In this document: positions 29,406 through 38,689 of the stretch, piece after piece
Numbering within the stretch: position 1 is the first letter of the stretch
How the letters are laid out: every line of letters starts with the position of its first letter
Assembly: GCA_951640165.1 (NCBI GenBank)
Contig: OX621250.1
Location: 3,162,001-3,226,000 of the forward strand
Origin: Pseudoips prasinana
Lineage: Eukaryota; Arthropoda; Insecta; Lepidoptera; Nolidae
Direction: 5' to 3'
DNA length: 64,000 nt
Translations under genes and position numbers: made by a program
Notes under the pieces: generated by a model
Databases searched by the model: none
The model's input: the letters and a program-made list of their open reading frames with translations, nothing else
What the model was told of the DNA's origin: nothing

Positions 29406-30306
29406 GGTATACAAAAGAAAACTTCAAAACAATAACATTATTCATTTTGAGACAGAGTCAATAATTTTAAATTAAGTATATGATAGCAATCATTTACAGA
29501 TACATAGATCACAAAAAATAATAAGTTGATGTCATCAAAAACAGTTAATGTAATTCGTAATTTCAATCGTATATTTTTTTGTTTTAATACTTAGACACCT
29601 TGTAACAGTAATCGGACTCAGAAATCAAGTACCTAATCTATAAATTTGGTAAATCGAAAATCCAAATTCTCATCGATGGAACTCTTTAAGTCCTCGCAAG
29701 TTTCTCCTAGTACGAACGTTGTATATAGAAATTGTTATTTAGTGATTGGTGGTCACTCTCTTACTCAACACTCAAAAATAAACGTTTATTTTTGAATTCT
29801 GGCTAAACGAAGTGTTCTATACTTGAACCCACGAGTGTAATGAGGGATTCTACATTAGAGTTCTGATTATAGTTAGGGATTCAAACACACAAATTACTTC
29901 ATTCCCGTTTAACAAAGACAATTTTTTATTTGTGAGTAATAATTCTTTTTTATAGGGTTTTATTAAATATTACTTATGAAATAAAACTCAAGCGTACACA
30001 GAGTATTTATTATCTCGTTATTCAGTTTTGCCAATCCGCAGCGTTGTAAATTCTTAATACTTATTTGGTATATAAATTAACGAAATTGTTTTTCGGTTCA
30101 CTGGTTTCAAACCAATGGCTTTTTTGATGTAATGATGTGAAAACAATACCATTTTAGGCATCAAAGACTGACTATTTCAGTGACCCCTTTATGAATCTGA
30201 GAGGAAATAAGGCGTGATTAACATTTTTGCGGACATTGTAAATAATATGACATATACCACTTAGGTTAGAGAGTCGTTTACTATTTCGAACAACTGGCTG
30301 GTTACT
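29406..30306. other. No recognised feature
   Basis: AT-rich intergenic sequence of 0.9 kb. Nothing identified on either strand. Confidence 0.35.
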
Positions 30307-30561
30307 GGTCCTGGGGCACTACCGGCTAAGTCGCCGAACTTCGATTTCTTAAATGGCGTTCAAATAAAAAAAGGTTAAAAATGACTTAATCAATTGTTAA
30401 TACGGCTTCAACGGTGATAATCGATTCCGGACCATATATGAAGTCACATGTCCTCATGAAAGCCGATTTAACGATTGATTAAGTCATTTTTAACCTTTAT
30501 TAATTTGAACGCCATTTAAGAAATCGATGTCCGGCGACTTAGCTGGTAGAGCCCCTGGACC
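30307..30561. mobile_element. Foldback element F1, longest copy
   Basis: Outer arms: ggtcctggggcactaccggc, taagtcgccgaacttcgat, ttcttaaatggcgttcaaat. They match the right side ggtccaggggctctaccagc, taagtcgccggaca, tttcttaaatggcgttcaaa as reverse complement. The inner arms aaggttaaaaatgacttaat / attaagtcatttttaacctt continue the pairing. The centre cgattccggaccatatatga, agtcacatgtcctcatg equals that of 2706-2942. SINE-B sequence starts at the right border. Confidence 0.78.
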
Positions 30562-30725
30562 TGACTTCTTTCCGGTCGTATCGTTAGTCGTCCCATCGGA
30601 TCATGAGAGTGATGGAATAGAAAGTGCTCCTGCGCACACACTTGTGGAGTACAATATGTCCCGCGCAGATGGATAGCCTCAATTGAAACTAGTCACCGTG
30701 GCTGAAATTCAGCTAGGGGGCTAAA
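30562..30725 (+). mobile_element. SINE-B 3' part
   Basis: cttctttccggtcgtatcgt, tagtcgtcccatcggatcat, gagagtgatggaatagaaag, tgctcctgcgcacacacttg, tgtcccgcgcagatggatag, ccgtggctgaaattcagcta, ggggg. Its head is missing at the F1 border. Confidence 0.8.
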
Positions 30726-30755
30726 TTAAAGCCTATATGTTATTAGGTATCAGTA

Positions 30756-30876
30756 TAGGTATCTACTATGTTACTACAAGATTCCATCAAAATCCGTTCC
30801 GTAGTTTTAGCGTGAAAGAGTAACAAACATTGATACATCCAAAACAATCTTTCGCAATTATAATATTAGCAGAAGG
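30756..30876 (-). mobile_element. Helitron 5' part (attcaaaatccgttc type)
   Basis: tactacaagattccatcaaa, atccgttccgtagttttagc, gtgaaagagtaacaaacatt, gatacatccaaaacaatctt, tcgcaattataatattagca. The minus-strand start ttataatattagt is the 5' end of the short Helitron type seen at 56371 and 45626. Confidence 0.65.
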
Positions 30877-30949
30877 TACATGTTTGGCTGCTTAGGGATA
30901 TATACCGGAAAATTATCCGGTTGATTGTCTATGTAACTTATTGTATGTA

Positions 30950-30990
30950 TGATTGGTCGCCGTGGCCGAAATTCGGCTAGGAGGACATTC
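30950..30990 (+). mobile_element. SINE-B 3' terminus only
   Basis: ttggtcgccgtggccgaaat, tcggctaggaggacattctc. The last ~35 bp of SINE-B. Confidence 0.65.
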
Positions 30991-31746
30991 TCATTTTTTG
31001 TTTTCATTTTATTTGTTTTATTCAGATTTTTGACTAACAATCTTATCGAGTACTGGTTACTCCAATAAAGTAAAAATCGATTCAATTCTATATTCGAGAC
31101 GTTTCAGACTAATCTTCTTAAAATACTTCCTCATACGTGATATTTGTATTTCATCTGGAAGGATATGGCAAAGTATAAAGAAAACAAACTCAATATTGAT
31201 AGCAACTATATGTCAGATAACAAGAACATTGGCACCCTCGATGAAAAATTTCCAAATCCTTCCGCCTCCCAGATTTATAAACACCGACGACCTAAAAATA
31301 AATCCGCCATCCTTATTTCAACGGAGTAAGGATTACATTCGGTTACTTTATTAGTATGGTTGGCGGGAATATTGCTGATTTTTCAGCGACCAATTTTGTA
31401 ACTTAAGTTTTGTGCATAGGGTTGAATTTTGCTTGTAGAGTCTTATCTTATGGGGTTTAGTTTTGAACCACATACTAAATCAGAACTATGAAAATAAGTA
31501 GGTAGATAAAGATAAGTAACTTTTATGACTTTAGAACGCAAGTTATGACAAACATTACTGTCCAAATTTATATGTTGTTCTAAAATAAACTTTGACGCAT
31601 ATCACTGCACTTGTTTGCGAGGTTTTGTTGAACGAAGTTCTTATAACGCGGCTAGTGGTAGGAGTTGACTTGTAGAAATTGGCACGTATCGAAAAAGCGC
31701 ATTACGCATTATGCTAGAAGATCTCTTTCTATTAAATATATTTTTT
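30991..31746. other. No recognised feature
   Basis: AT-rich spacer before the mariner. The 61-codon frame at 31144-31329 shows no domain. Confidence 0.35.
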
Positions 31747-31748
31747 TA

Positions 31749-33072
31749 TACATTGAGTCAAAAAAGTATCGGGAATGGATGATTTGTTTATGGTTCCAAA
31801 TTCAAATTTTTGTTTTTTTTTTGATGTTCTTAGATTGGCACAAATGTTTTCCATTTTGGCGCGGAGTTTGAGTTGCATCTGTTATTTATATTAAATACAG
31901 TGCTGGTTTAGTAATATCATATATAGTGTGTATTGCGAATTTCATAATGGACAAAAATATCGAACAAAGAGTTTGTCTTAAATTTTGCATCGCTAATGGA
32001 AATTCGTGTTCGGAGTCACTGAAAATGTTACAGAAAGCTTACGGTCAATCGACTTTATCAAAAACTCGTGCTTATGAGTGGTTCAAAGCGTTCAAAAGCG
32101 GTCGAGATGTGATGAAAGATTTGCCTCGCTCTGGTATGCCATCAACGTCTGCAACTGAAGTTAACATCGCAAAAGTGAAAGAAATAGTGACTGAAAATCC
32201 TCATTCAACTCTGAGATAGATAACCGCCGAACTTTCTGTATCTCACGAGTCAATTCGTACCATTTTAACTAATCATTTGGGTATGAAACATGCTGCCGCC
32301 CGGCTAGTCCCAAAAGATCTGAATTTTCTCCAAAAACTCAATCGCATGAAAGTCCATGAGGACATGGTAGAACGAGTCGATTCCGACCCAACATTCGTGA
32401 AACGCATTGTTACTGGTGACGAGACGTGGGTTTACGAGTTTGACAAGCAAACTAGTCAACAAGCTTCGGAGTGGCGCCTTCCAACTGAACCGAAACCGAA
32501 AAAACCACGCCAAAGTCGATCAAAAGTCAAAGTCATGTTGACTGTTTTCTTTGACTATCGCGGTGTTGTGTACTCTGAATTCTTACCGGAAGGTCGAACG
32601 GTAAATAAAGAATATGATTTGAGCTATGCGGCTTTTACGAGAGCAAATTCGACGAAAAAGGCCGGATTTGTGGAAAGAAAATTCTTGGATTTTGCACCAC
32701 GATAATGCGCCTTCGCACAAGGCCATCATTGTGAACGAATTTTTGACCAAACACTCAACAAATACCATCCAGCAACCACCATATTCACCAGATATGGCTC
32801 CAGCTGACTTCTTTCTTTTTCCTAAACTCAAATTACCACTTTCTGGTACCCGTTTTTAATCGGTAGAAGACATAAAGGAGAATTCGCGGCGAAAACTGAA
32901 CTCCATTCCGAAAGCAGCGTTTAAAAAATGTTTTGATGAATGGATTATTCGATTGCATAAGTGTATCGTTTCTAAAGGAGCATACTTTGAAGGTGATAAA
33001 ATAAATTTGGATGAATAACAAACATTTTGTACATTATTGATCTTTTCCCGGTACTTTCTTGACAGAGTAGTA
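31749..33072 (+). mobile_element. Mariner element, near full length
   Basis: About 1.32 kb, the usual mariner size. The left terminus tacattgagtcaaaaaagta..tcgggaa and right terminus ttcccggtactttcttgaca..gagta are imperfect inverted repeats of ~28 bp, flanked by TA (31747-31748 and near 33072-33074). One transposase gene spans the interior. The terminal repeats differ at several positions and the gene is broken three times, so it is inactive, though few changes separate it from a working copy. Confidence 0.9.
31947..33018 (+). pseudogene. Mariner transposase (DD34D), two stops and one frameshift
   Basis: Starts at ATG 31947 (MDKNIEQRVCLKFCIANG). N-terminal HTH region: SESLKMLQKAYGQSTLSKTR, AYEWFKAFKSGRD, LPRSGMPSTS. 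A TAG at 32217-32219 breaks it; the frame continues with ITAELSVSHESIRTILTNHL, GMKHAAARLVPK. Catalytic D1 in TGDETWVYEFD (codon 32418-32420), the block SKVKVMLTVFFDYRGVVYSE, then a frameshift near 32615; D2 in HHDNAPSH (32701-32703); D3 in APADFFLF (32806-32808). D2 and D3 are 34 residues apart, hence DD34D. A TAA at 32857-32859 stands where the family has Q/E, then SVEDIKENSRRKLNSIP to the natural TAA at 33016-33018. All three catalytic aspartates are kept. The role was cut-and-paste at TA sites. Confidence 0.92.
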
Positions 33073-33367
33073 TATCCGAATAACACAAATGCTATAATTT
33101 ATTAAGTTTAATGTCGTTTAAACCGACGGGTAAAACTAGTACCTTCAGGCATATTTAGGCACAACAGACGCTCTAATGCATCTCCCCGTCAGTACCGCGA
33201 ACCCCAAATCCCCCCTTTTATTTGGTGAAGGAGAAAAAACCTCATACGCAAACATCAACCGTCACGTTAAAACAGAAAACTACTTACTGCACTTAATACT
33301 GCAATGCGATGATTGAAGCTGGTACCTCCAGCTCCACGGCCACCCTGGCTACATAACTAAAAAACTT
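33073..33367. other. No recognised feature
   Basis: Spacer after the mariner. Nothing identified. Confidence 0.35.
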
Positions 33368-33430
33368 ACATTTACATACATACATGCACTCACGTCTGTT
33401 TCCCAGAGGGGTAAGCAGAGACAAATGGTG
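33368..33430 (-). mobile_element. LINE 3' end with (TACA)n, fragment
   Basis: tacatacatacatgcactca, cgtctgtttcccagaggggt, aagcagagacaaatggtg: the reverse complement of the type at 20430-20526. Confidence 0.55.
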
Positions 33431-33461
33431 TGGATTACTCTCATTATATTCTTTAATAGAT

Positions 33462-33858
33462 TCTCCGCGGTTGCACCCGCGTTTAACTTAGTAAATTATA
33501 TAGATATTGTCATCAAAACCCATAACGTAGATTTTGCGTGTAAGAGTAACAAATCCATACATCCAAACTTTTGCATTACTTACTAATCGTATGGGCAGTG
33601 GTTACCCTAGTGTCAGAGTTGTTCAAGCCGCCCAGTGGGCCTCTGGCATGGCTTAACGATTGTTGTCTAATAATTACAACTGGGACTGATAGCTTAACAT
33701 GCCCTCTGAAACACGGTGACGCTTAGAAATTAAACCGCTTCAGTGGTCACCCATCTATGGACTGACCTCAAGCCTAGTTACTTAACCTCGCCGATAACTT
33801 ACGGACCGGTGAGAGCTTCGGGCTTTCGCATTTATAATATTAGTGGATACATGTTCGC
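33462..33858 (-). mobile_element. Helitron interrupted by a 5S-like SINE
   Basis: Right-to-left Helitron: hairpin side ccgcggttgcacccgcgttt (33467-33486), acgtagattttgcgtgtaag, agtaacaaatccatacatcc, aaactttt, then interruption, then tttcgcatttataatattag (33834-33853), the 5' side. CTTTTGCATT (33568-33577) and CTTTCGCATT (33833-33842) flank the inserted SINE as its target-site duplication with one mismatch. Confidence 0.78.
33578..33832 (-). mobile_element. 5S rRNA-derived SINE, complete, with TSD
   Basis: Read on the minus strand. The first ~80 bases contain caccggtccg, ggttaagtaactaggcttga, ggtcagtccatagatgggtg, acca. This follows the 5S rRNA internal promoter (known form GTTAAGCAACxxCGGGC..GGTCAGTAC..GATGGGTGACC: box A, intermediate element, box C). 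The body follows (cggtttaatttctaagcgtc, atgccagaggcccactgggc, actctgacactagggtaacc, actgcccatacgat) and a TAAGT-repeat tail. Sisters: 42867-43120 and 58494-59345. 5S-derived SINEs have been described in a moth (Helicoverpa HaSE3, from memory). Polymerase III would initiate from the internal 5S-like boxes. Confidence 0.8.
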
Positions 33859-34411
33859 CTGTTTAAGTATATATTTATACCGGAAAATAATCCAGTTAAT
33901 TATCTATGTAATTTATTATTTGATAGTGTGCGAAAACAAGTTTTTGGCCGAATATTATGTAATAAGTTGGCCGAATTAGATTACAAGAGTGCTCTAAGAT
34001 AATAATTATGTTATCCGGAATAACGAAGTTTTGGGTACGATTATGTTTTGGTTGAGTGCGTTGTGTATACGTAAACTACCTCGATGATTTTGCGGTTACG
34101 AGTTCAACCGTTGTAAATGAGGTCGCTGTAGTGAGTGAGGGAGCTGTGTGGTAATGGCGAAGAATATCAACACACCAACATTTAGTATTATAGGTACTAG
34201 TACTACCCCCGTCCGTGTGTGACTTCCAGGGCCAATGAAAACCAGCGCTACCTAGCTTGTGCTGTGGTGGTGACCCTTTCAGTAGAACACGCAAGAATCG
34301 TAATTTAATGCGTTTTCAATAATCTATGAATGTAATTTCTTGTAAAACTATGTTGTGCTGAATTAAATATTTTATATTTTCAATTTCATTTCATTTCATA
34401 TTAACACCCTA
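33859..34411. other. No recognised feature
   Basis: Intergenic. Ends in an ATTTC run near 34383-34400. Nothing identified. Confidence 0.35.
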
Positions 34412-34540
34412 TTACACGGACACAAATTACACCCAGACTCAGAACAACAATTTATGGGTCACAAAAATAGTTGTCCGGCGCGGTGCTCGAACCCGCGACA
34501 CGAAGCGGCGAGGCGACTGTCTTAGCCGCTGCAGTCGAGT
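34412..34540 (-). mobile_element. SINE-C, partial
   Basis: On the minus strand: cagcggctaagacagtcgcc (box A), cgccgcttcgtgtcgcgggt, tcgagcaccgcgccggacaa, ctatttttgtgacccataaa, ttgttctgagtctgggtgta, atttgtgtccgtg. Similar head to 19008-19170. Confidence 0.75.
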
Positions 34541-34840
34541 GTTTGAACAACTCTAACACAAAGCTGACCCCAGATTACTACGCAGCGAAATAATTAGTGG
34601 AGTATATTTATGTGAATAACATGACATAACGAAGTTGTGAACATCGAACATGTTATTTTCAGAAGTATGGGCTTAATTAACGTACATTTTACTAGAGCAC
34701 TTTAAAAGCGACCGCAGAGTAGCTATAGTGCTTATATGATCTGTAATAGGTCTTATTTAGACAGTATTAAATCCAACCTTCCATAATTGGTTTTCGTTGT
34801 GCGAAATAATAATAGGCATAAATAAATTCTTTGTATAGAC

Positions 34841-35109
34841 TTTTTTTTTTTTTTTTTTTTTTTTAATATCTAGGGACAATGTCACACGGATCATCCTAGC
34901 CCCAAACTAAGCAAAGCTCGTACTATGGGTACCAGGCGACGTTATACATACTTATATAGATAGATAAATACTTATATACATAGAAAACATCCATGACTCA
35001 GAAACAAATATTCGTGCTCATCACACAAATATTTGCACTTACCGGGATTCGAACCCAGGACCACCAGCTTCGTAGGCAGGAGCCCTACCAACTAGGCTAC
35101 GGTGACCGT
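34841..35109 (-). mobile_element. SINE-A preceded by a 24-T run
   Basis: T run at 34841-34864, then atatctagggacaatgtcac, catcctagccccaaactaag, caaagctcgtactatgggta, ccaggcgacg, the B-box complement ccgggattcgaacccaggac and the A-box complement caactaggctacggtgaccg. Full-length SINE-A; the T run lies at its 3' side. Confidence 0.88.
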
Positions 35110-35114
35110 CAAGT

Positions 35115-35232
35115 ATTCTTACAAGGGTGCGGATGATGATGCGGGGAGCGTAATACCGGCAGTTGTGAAGATCTAAGGGGGCTTTTTGTCCAGCAGTGGA
35201 CGTCTTGCAGCTGATGATTATGATGATGTCCT
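35115..35232 (+). mobile_element. RTE LINE 3' end with (GAT)n
   Basis: taccggcagttgtgaagatc, taagggggctttttgtccag, cagtggacgtcttgcagctg, atgattatgatgatg. Confidence 0.65.
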
Positions 35233-35462
35233 CCAGATGATATCCAGAGGTATCCGTTGACGGCGACACCCTTAGCTTGTGTTAGCCTGGGCCCTTGCAT
35301 GGGCAAACTTGGTTTTGAAAGTCCTGTTGCAGGAAACACAGTGAAGAGACCCACTTGAATCGTATGTATAATTGTAGGAAGGCTTAGGCTGGGTTTTCCG
35401 GAACTGGCGTTTGGCATCAAGAGTTTCCAGACGCGCATGCTCAAAGTTTTCTAGGCTTGATT
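35233..35462 (-). pseudogene. LINE C-terminal CxxC region
   Basis: The minus-strand frame reads EHARLETLDAKRQFRKTQPK, PSYNYTYDSSGSLHCVSCNR, TFKTKFAHARAQANTS then stop. The basic stretch followed by Y/F-x-C-x-x-C-x-R resembles the C-terminal finger of endonuclease/RT LINE proteins (C..C.R.C.S..GL..H). The second Cys/His pair is not clear, so it is a decayed end of a LINE ORF. It abuts an oppositely oriented RTE 3' end at 35115-35232. Confidence 0.5.
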
Positions 35463-35539
35463 TGACAGCAGCTGATTATGATGATGAAGGCCAGGTGAAA
35501 AGTACTCTAAACCGGCGACCGTATGTATATAGAATATAA

Positions 35540-35626
35540 TGACAGTAAACGTGGCAATAGATCGTGACAAATAGAAATCTGTTATCTCTGCCTACCCGTC
35601 TGGGAAGCAGGACCGATGATGATGAT
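35540..35626 (+). mobile_element. LINE C-terminal/3' end, GAT tail
   Basis: gtggcaatagatcgtgacaa, atagaaatctgttatctctg, cctacccgtctgggaagcag, gaccgatgatgatgataata. Compare 20430-20526. Confidence 0.55.
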
Positions 35627-35635
35627 AATATTCTA

Positions 35636-35884
35636 AAATAATAATATAATATCTAGGGACAATGTCACACAGATCATCCTAGCCCCAAACTAAGCAAAGC
35701 TTGTACTATGGGTACCAGGCGACGATATACATACTTATATAGATAGATAAATACTTACATACATAGAAAACATCCATGACCCAGAAACAAATATTCGTGC
35801 TCATAACACAAATATTTGCACTTACCGGGATTCGAACCCAGGACCACCAGCTTCGTAGGCAGGAGCACTACCAATTACTACCAA
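35636..35884 (-). mobile_element. SINE-A with 9-bp TSD
   Basis: atctagggacaatgtcacac, agatcatcctagccccaaac, taagcaaagcttgtactatg, ggtaccaggcgacgatatac, the B-box complement ccgggattcgaacccaggac, ccaccagcttcgtaggcagg. The head stops at the anticodon-arm region. AATATTCTA flanks at 35627-35635 and 35885-35893. Confidence 0.88.
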
Positions 35885-36034
35885 AATATTCTATTTAGTT
35901 ATTTAAATTTTCAGCTTGTCTCATACATAGTGATAAATTATGTATCTGCTCATTATAAATTGAATAGCTAAATTATAGTTTCATTAATATTATATTTTAC
36001 TATTCACATTGGGTCAGCAATAATTGTTTGCTGA
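35885..36034. other. No recognised feature
   Basis: Short AT-rich spacer. Confidence 0.3.
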
Positions 36035-36145
36035 GATTTTGGAAGGTCGGCAACGATTTTTCTGGTGGTGCAAGTGTCCATGGGCAGGGGTGATCACTTA
36101 CCGCAAGCTCGCCTGCTTGCTCCTATGTCTTTCTATAAAATACAC
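36035..36145 (+). mobile_element. ggccggcaacgc LINE 3' end, decayed
   Basis: ggaaggtcggcaacgatttt, ggtgcaagtgtccatgggca, ggggtgatcacttaccgcaa, gctcgcctgcttgctcctat. Same order as 6890-7017. Confidence 0.6.
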
Positions 36146-36225
36146 AATGTATTTCGTGCGTTCTTCTGTGTGTACACTCATATTAAATACATACATATAT
36201 GTATTTTATCTTATTTATGCATCAA

Positions 36226-36521
36226 TCTATACATATAAAAAAATCGTAGGAAAGTCAAAACTGTACATTGACTATTTTTTAAAAAGGATACTTGGGGCGT
36301 GATCTACAATAGATATCAAAGCTAAAATATAGTTTTTAAATTTTTTTTTCTGTGGGTCTGTTTGTCTGTATATATGTCCGGGCTAAACTCAAAAAGTATT
36401 GGATGGATTTACTTCTGCATGAATATTACTAAGAGGTCGGGTCAACATATATTATCACGCTAGCACATGCAGGAGAGGAGTTGTGATAATTTATAAAATT
36501 AAGACTGCGGGGCACAGCTAG
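36226..36521 (+). mobile_element. Non-autonomous Helitron, complete
   Basis: 5' TCTATACATATAAAAAAATC, gtaggaaagtcaaaactgta, acttggggcgtgatctacaa, atgtccgggctaaactcaaa, aagaggtcgggtcaacatat, and the 3' end tgcggggcacagCTAG. Flanking bases are A at the 5' side and T at the 3' side, the AT target of Helitrons. The 3' hairpin stem is partly decayed. Confidence 0.85.
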
Positions 36522-36549
36522 TTTTTAATAAAGTCTTAAATAGAATATT

Positions 36550-36735
36550 GCCTATACTGCACGCTAAGATAGTTGCCTCACCGCTTCATGCCCCGGGTTC
36601 GATTCCCGCGCCGGACTACTATTTGTGTGACACATAAATAGTTGTTCTGAGTCTGGATGTAATTTGTGTCCACCTATTATATGTTTGTAAAGTACCAGTA
36701 GATGACCTAATGCGGGCGTTGCCTTTAAAAAAAAT
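36550..36735 (+). mobile_element. SINE-C
   Basis: acgctaagatagttgcctca, ccgcttcatgccccgggttc, gattcccgcgccggactact, atttgtgtgacacataaata, gttgttctgagtctggatgt, aatttgtgtccacctattat, atgtttgtaaagtacc, taatgcgggcgttgccttta. The box A part is decayed. Confidence 0.78.
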
Positions 36736-37079
36736 GAAAATACATCGCAGTGTCATTGAATTACAATGTCTAATAGGTTATTTGAAATCCTATACAGAGA
36801 TGCAAAAGCGCAAAATTCTACTGTTTTCATATATTTACTGTGAACATTTTAAATCCATCTCGCATGGAGGGCTTTAATATTTCATTTCATTATGTGAACA
36901 ATATTGGAAACGCGTCTCGTTGAATATTATATTTTCTCTTCGAACTTAATGAGAATATTATTTTTCCGCGAGAGCTTTTTATACAATTGCGAAATAAAGA
37001 CTTCGGGTAGATTACAGAATAAATTGGGGAACGAATGCTTCTTTTTTCGTAAACTTTGGATATAATAAATAAATAAAAT
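36736..37079. other. No recognised feature
   Basis: AT-rich spacer. Nothing identified. Confidence 0.35.
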
Positions 37080-37480
37080 ATAAAATAAATAAAAAAGGTT
37101 TTTATTCACGTAGACTTTAAAAAAGCGCTTGTAAATAGTCAGAACATGTTTGTAGTAATATAGTTATTATTTCTAGTAACATAGATATTTAGGTACACAT
37201 TGTATGAAAACATTTATAAAAATTATTTTATTATAGCATTGATGTTTAGCTAGCTCGTATCAAGTTATTGTCAAGAGATTATGTTTAATTATCTAGTTTA
37301 AGTCTAATATTTCTACTACATATATTCCATGGTTCTGTCTATATTAAGGTATTATTATTATGACGGACCTTGTGTTAATAACGACGGTCGCGCTTTAATG
37401 CTCCCACCGGATCCAATGCGCCCTAACTGAGAAGACCCAGCGAAACAAACTCAGTGGGTTCATCTACTGCCGGTTTCATT
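37080..37480 (-). mobile_element. Family A copy
   Basis: aaaaggtttttattcacgta, gcgcttgtaaatagtcagaa, tagatatttaggtacacatt, tgatgtttagctagctcgta, attgtcaagagattatgttt, ttctgtctatattaagg, gacggaccttgtgttaataa, cgacggtcgcgctttaatgc, ccgaaacaaactcagtgggt-like block. Ends near tactgccggtttcat. Confidence 0.8.
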
Positions 37481-37539
37481 ATAGAAAACCTAAATGTAAT
37501 TCCTGAGTAGTTGTCCGGCTTGCTGAATGCTGGCATAGA

Positions 37540-37724
37540 ATATCGCCACCCCATTTCATCTCACCATCACCTTCACCAACATAATCCCAGTGGGTCATCC
37601 TCCGGCCTGCGCAATCTCCTGGATCTCCGTCATTGATGAAGCCAGGAGAGTACTAAGCGCGCCTACCTGCATAGGGTATAAATATTTGACGGGCTTTAGA
37701 ACCCATGACCTTTTTTTTTTGATT
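37540..37724. repeat. Decayed retroelement 3' sequence
   Basis: gcatagaatatcgccacccc, atttcatctcaccatcacc, ggtcatcctccggcctgcgc, gatctccgtcattgatgaag. The first words resemble the RTE 3' UTR catagaatatcatcacccca, but the rest is not identified. Confidence 0.35.
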
Positions 37725-37828
37725 AGGCAGAGGGAATGCTAATGCATGCCACCCGCAATAGGCAGGGGGAATGCTAATGCATGCCACCCGCAATAGGCAG
37801 GGGGAATGCTAATGCATGCCACCCGCAA
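37725..37828. repeat. Tandem repeat, 35-bp unit, 3 copies
   Basis: aggcaggggg, aatgctaatgcatgccaccc, gcaat starting at 37725, 37760 and 37795. Copies 2 and 3 are identical; copy 1 has one change (cagaggg). Each unit contains the palindrome TGCATGC-like core. Confidence 0.9.
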
Positions 37829-37961
37829 AAAGTGTCTGCGGGTGGGTATGTCGGACTGGCACCGACTAAACCTAACCTGCCGTGGACTTCTTCTGGCGCC
37901 TGATACGGGGAGCCCCGGGAATAGAACCCATGACCTAATAATAATAATAATAATAATAACG

Positions 37962-38030
37962 GCGGCCTAGGGCGTATAACCCCGCCGCTGGGGGAGCTCT
38001 GTTTTTTACGTATTTATTTGTGTATTATTA
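37962..38030 (+). mobile_element. LINE-R 3' end
   Basis: After an AAT run: ggcggcctagggcgtataac, cccgccgctgggggagctct, tttttacgtatttatttgtg. The reverse complement of the 3' noncoding end at 54650-54717, next to a LINE coding fragment there. Confidence 0.65.
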
Positions 38031-38146
38031 GATAGATAGATAGATAGAGTACACATTATTGCACCAGAAAACATGTATTGTGTTTTCTGGTGCAATAATG
38101 TGTACTCTATCTATCTATCTATCTATCTATCTAATAATACACAAAT
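38015..38146. repeat. Long near-perfect palindrome with (GATA)n in both arms
   Basis: Left arm atttgtgtattattagatag..tagagtacacattattgcac, cagaaaaca; right arm is the complement gttttctggtgcaataatgt..ctaataatacacaaat; loop about tgtattgt. The arms differ mainly in GATA count (about 4 left, 6 right). It begins inside the LINE-R 3' end. Confidence 0.9.
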
Positions 38147-38274
38147 ATCTAATAAAGAAAATATAGGTACAAGCGGCGGTCTTATCGCTTTGTAGCGATT
38201 ATTGTTTTATATAAAATTTTTATAAGAATAGATAAATATGTATAAAATATTTGAATAAATAAATAAGTTGGAAT

Positions 38275-38420
38275 AATAATAAAGATTTATTGCCAAAAAA
38301 GTTTACATACCAAATGTTTACAGTTATAAACTTAAAACTATGTTCGAATAATTATTGAACCCTGTCACTTAAACTAGGATAAACCTGTTTCTTAAGTGGA
38401 CAGTGTAAATTTGTAATATT
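38275..38420 (-). mobile_element. Retroelement 3' end, minus orientation
   Basis: aataataataaagatttatt, gccaaaaaagtttacatacc, aaatgtttacagttataaac: on the minus strand it ends ggcaataaatctttattatt, a polyA-signal-like end with an ATT run. Confidence 0.4.
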
Positions 38421-38423
38421 ATC

Positions 38424-38643
38424 CTAACTATATAACTATAATATTATAAATCCGAAAGTAACTCTGTCTGTCTGTCTGTCTGTTACTCTTTCACGCCAAA
38501 ACTACAGAACGGATTTGAATGAAATTTGGTATACAGATGGTCTAGACCCTGAGAAAGAACATAGGCTAATTTTTATAGTTAGGATAACACATAGGCCATA
38601 TTTTATAAAGTTTAACGCGGGTAAAACCGCGTGGCACAGCTAG
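38424..38643 (+). mobile_element. Short Helitron, complete 3' end
   Basis: ctataatattataaatccga, a CTGT run, ttactctttcacgccaaaac, tacagaacggatttgaatga, aatttggtatacagatggtc, taggataacacataggcc, ttaacgcgggtaaaaccgcg, tggcacagCTAG then T. The hairpin CGCGGGTAAAACCGCG is intact. Confidence 0.85.
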
Positions 38644-38689
38644 TTATAAATAAATTTGTAAGTGGTGAGCGTGATATGTTTAATTGTTT

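Noticed and set aside
31144..31329. 61-codon frame before the mariner
   Set aside because: Short, no recognisable motif, no evidence of promoter or splice context.
32277..32705. Separate second gene inside the mariner
   Set aside because: Same frame as the upstream part, broken only by a TAG; one transposase pseudogene explains both.
33721..33790. True 5S rRNA gene
   Set aside because: Only about 75-80 bases resemble 5S rRNA, with changes and no terminator-like T run at the right place; it is the head of a repeated element.
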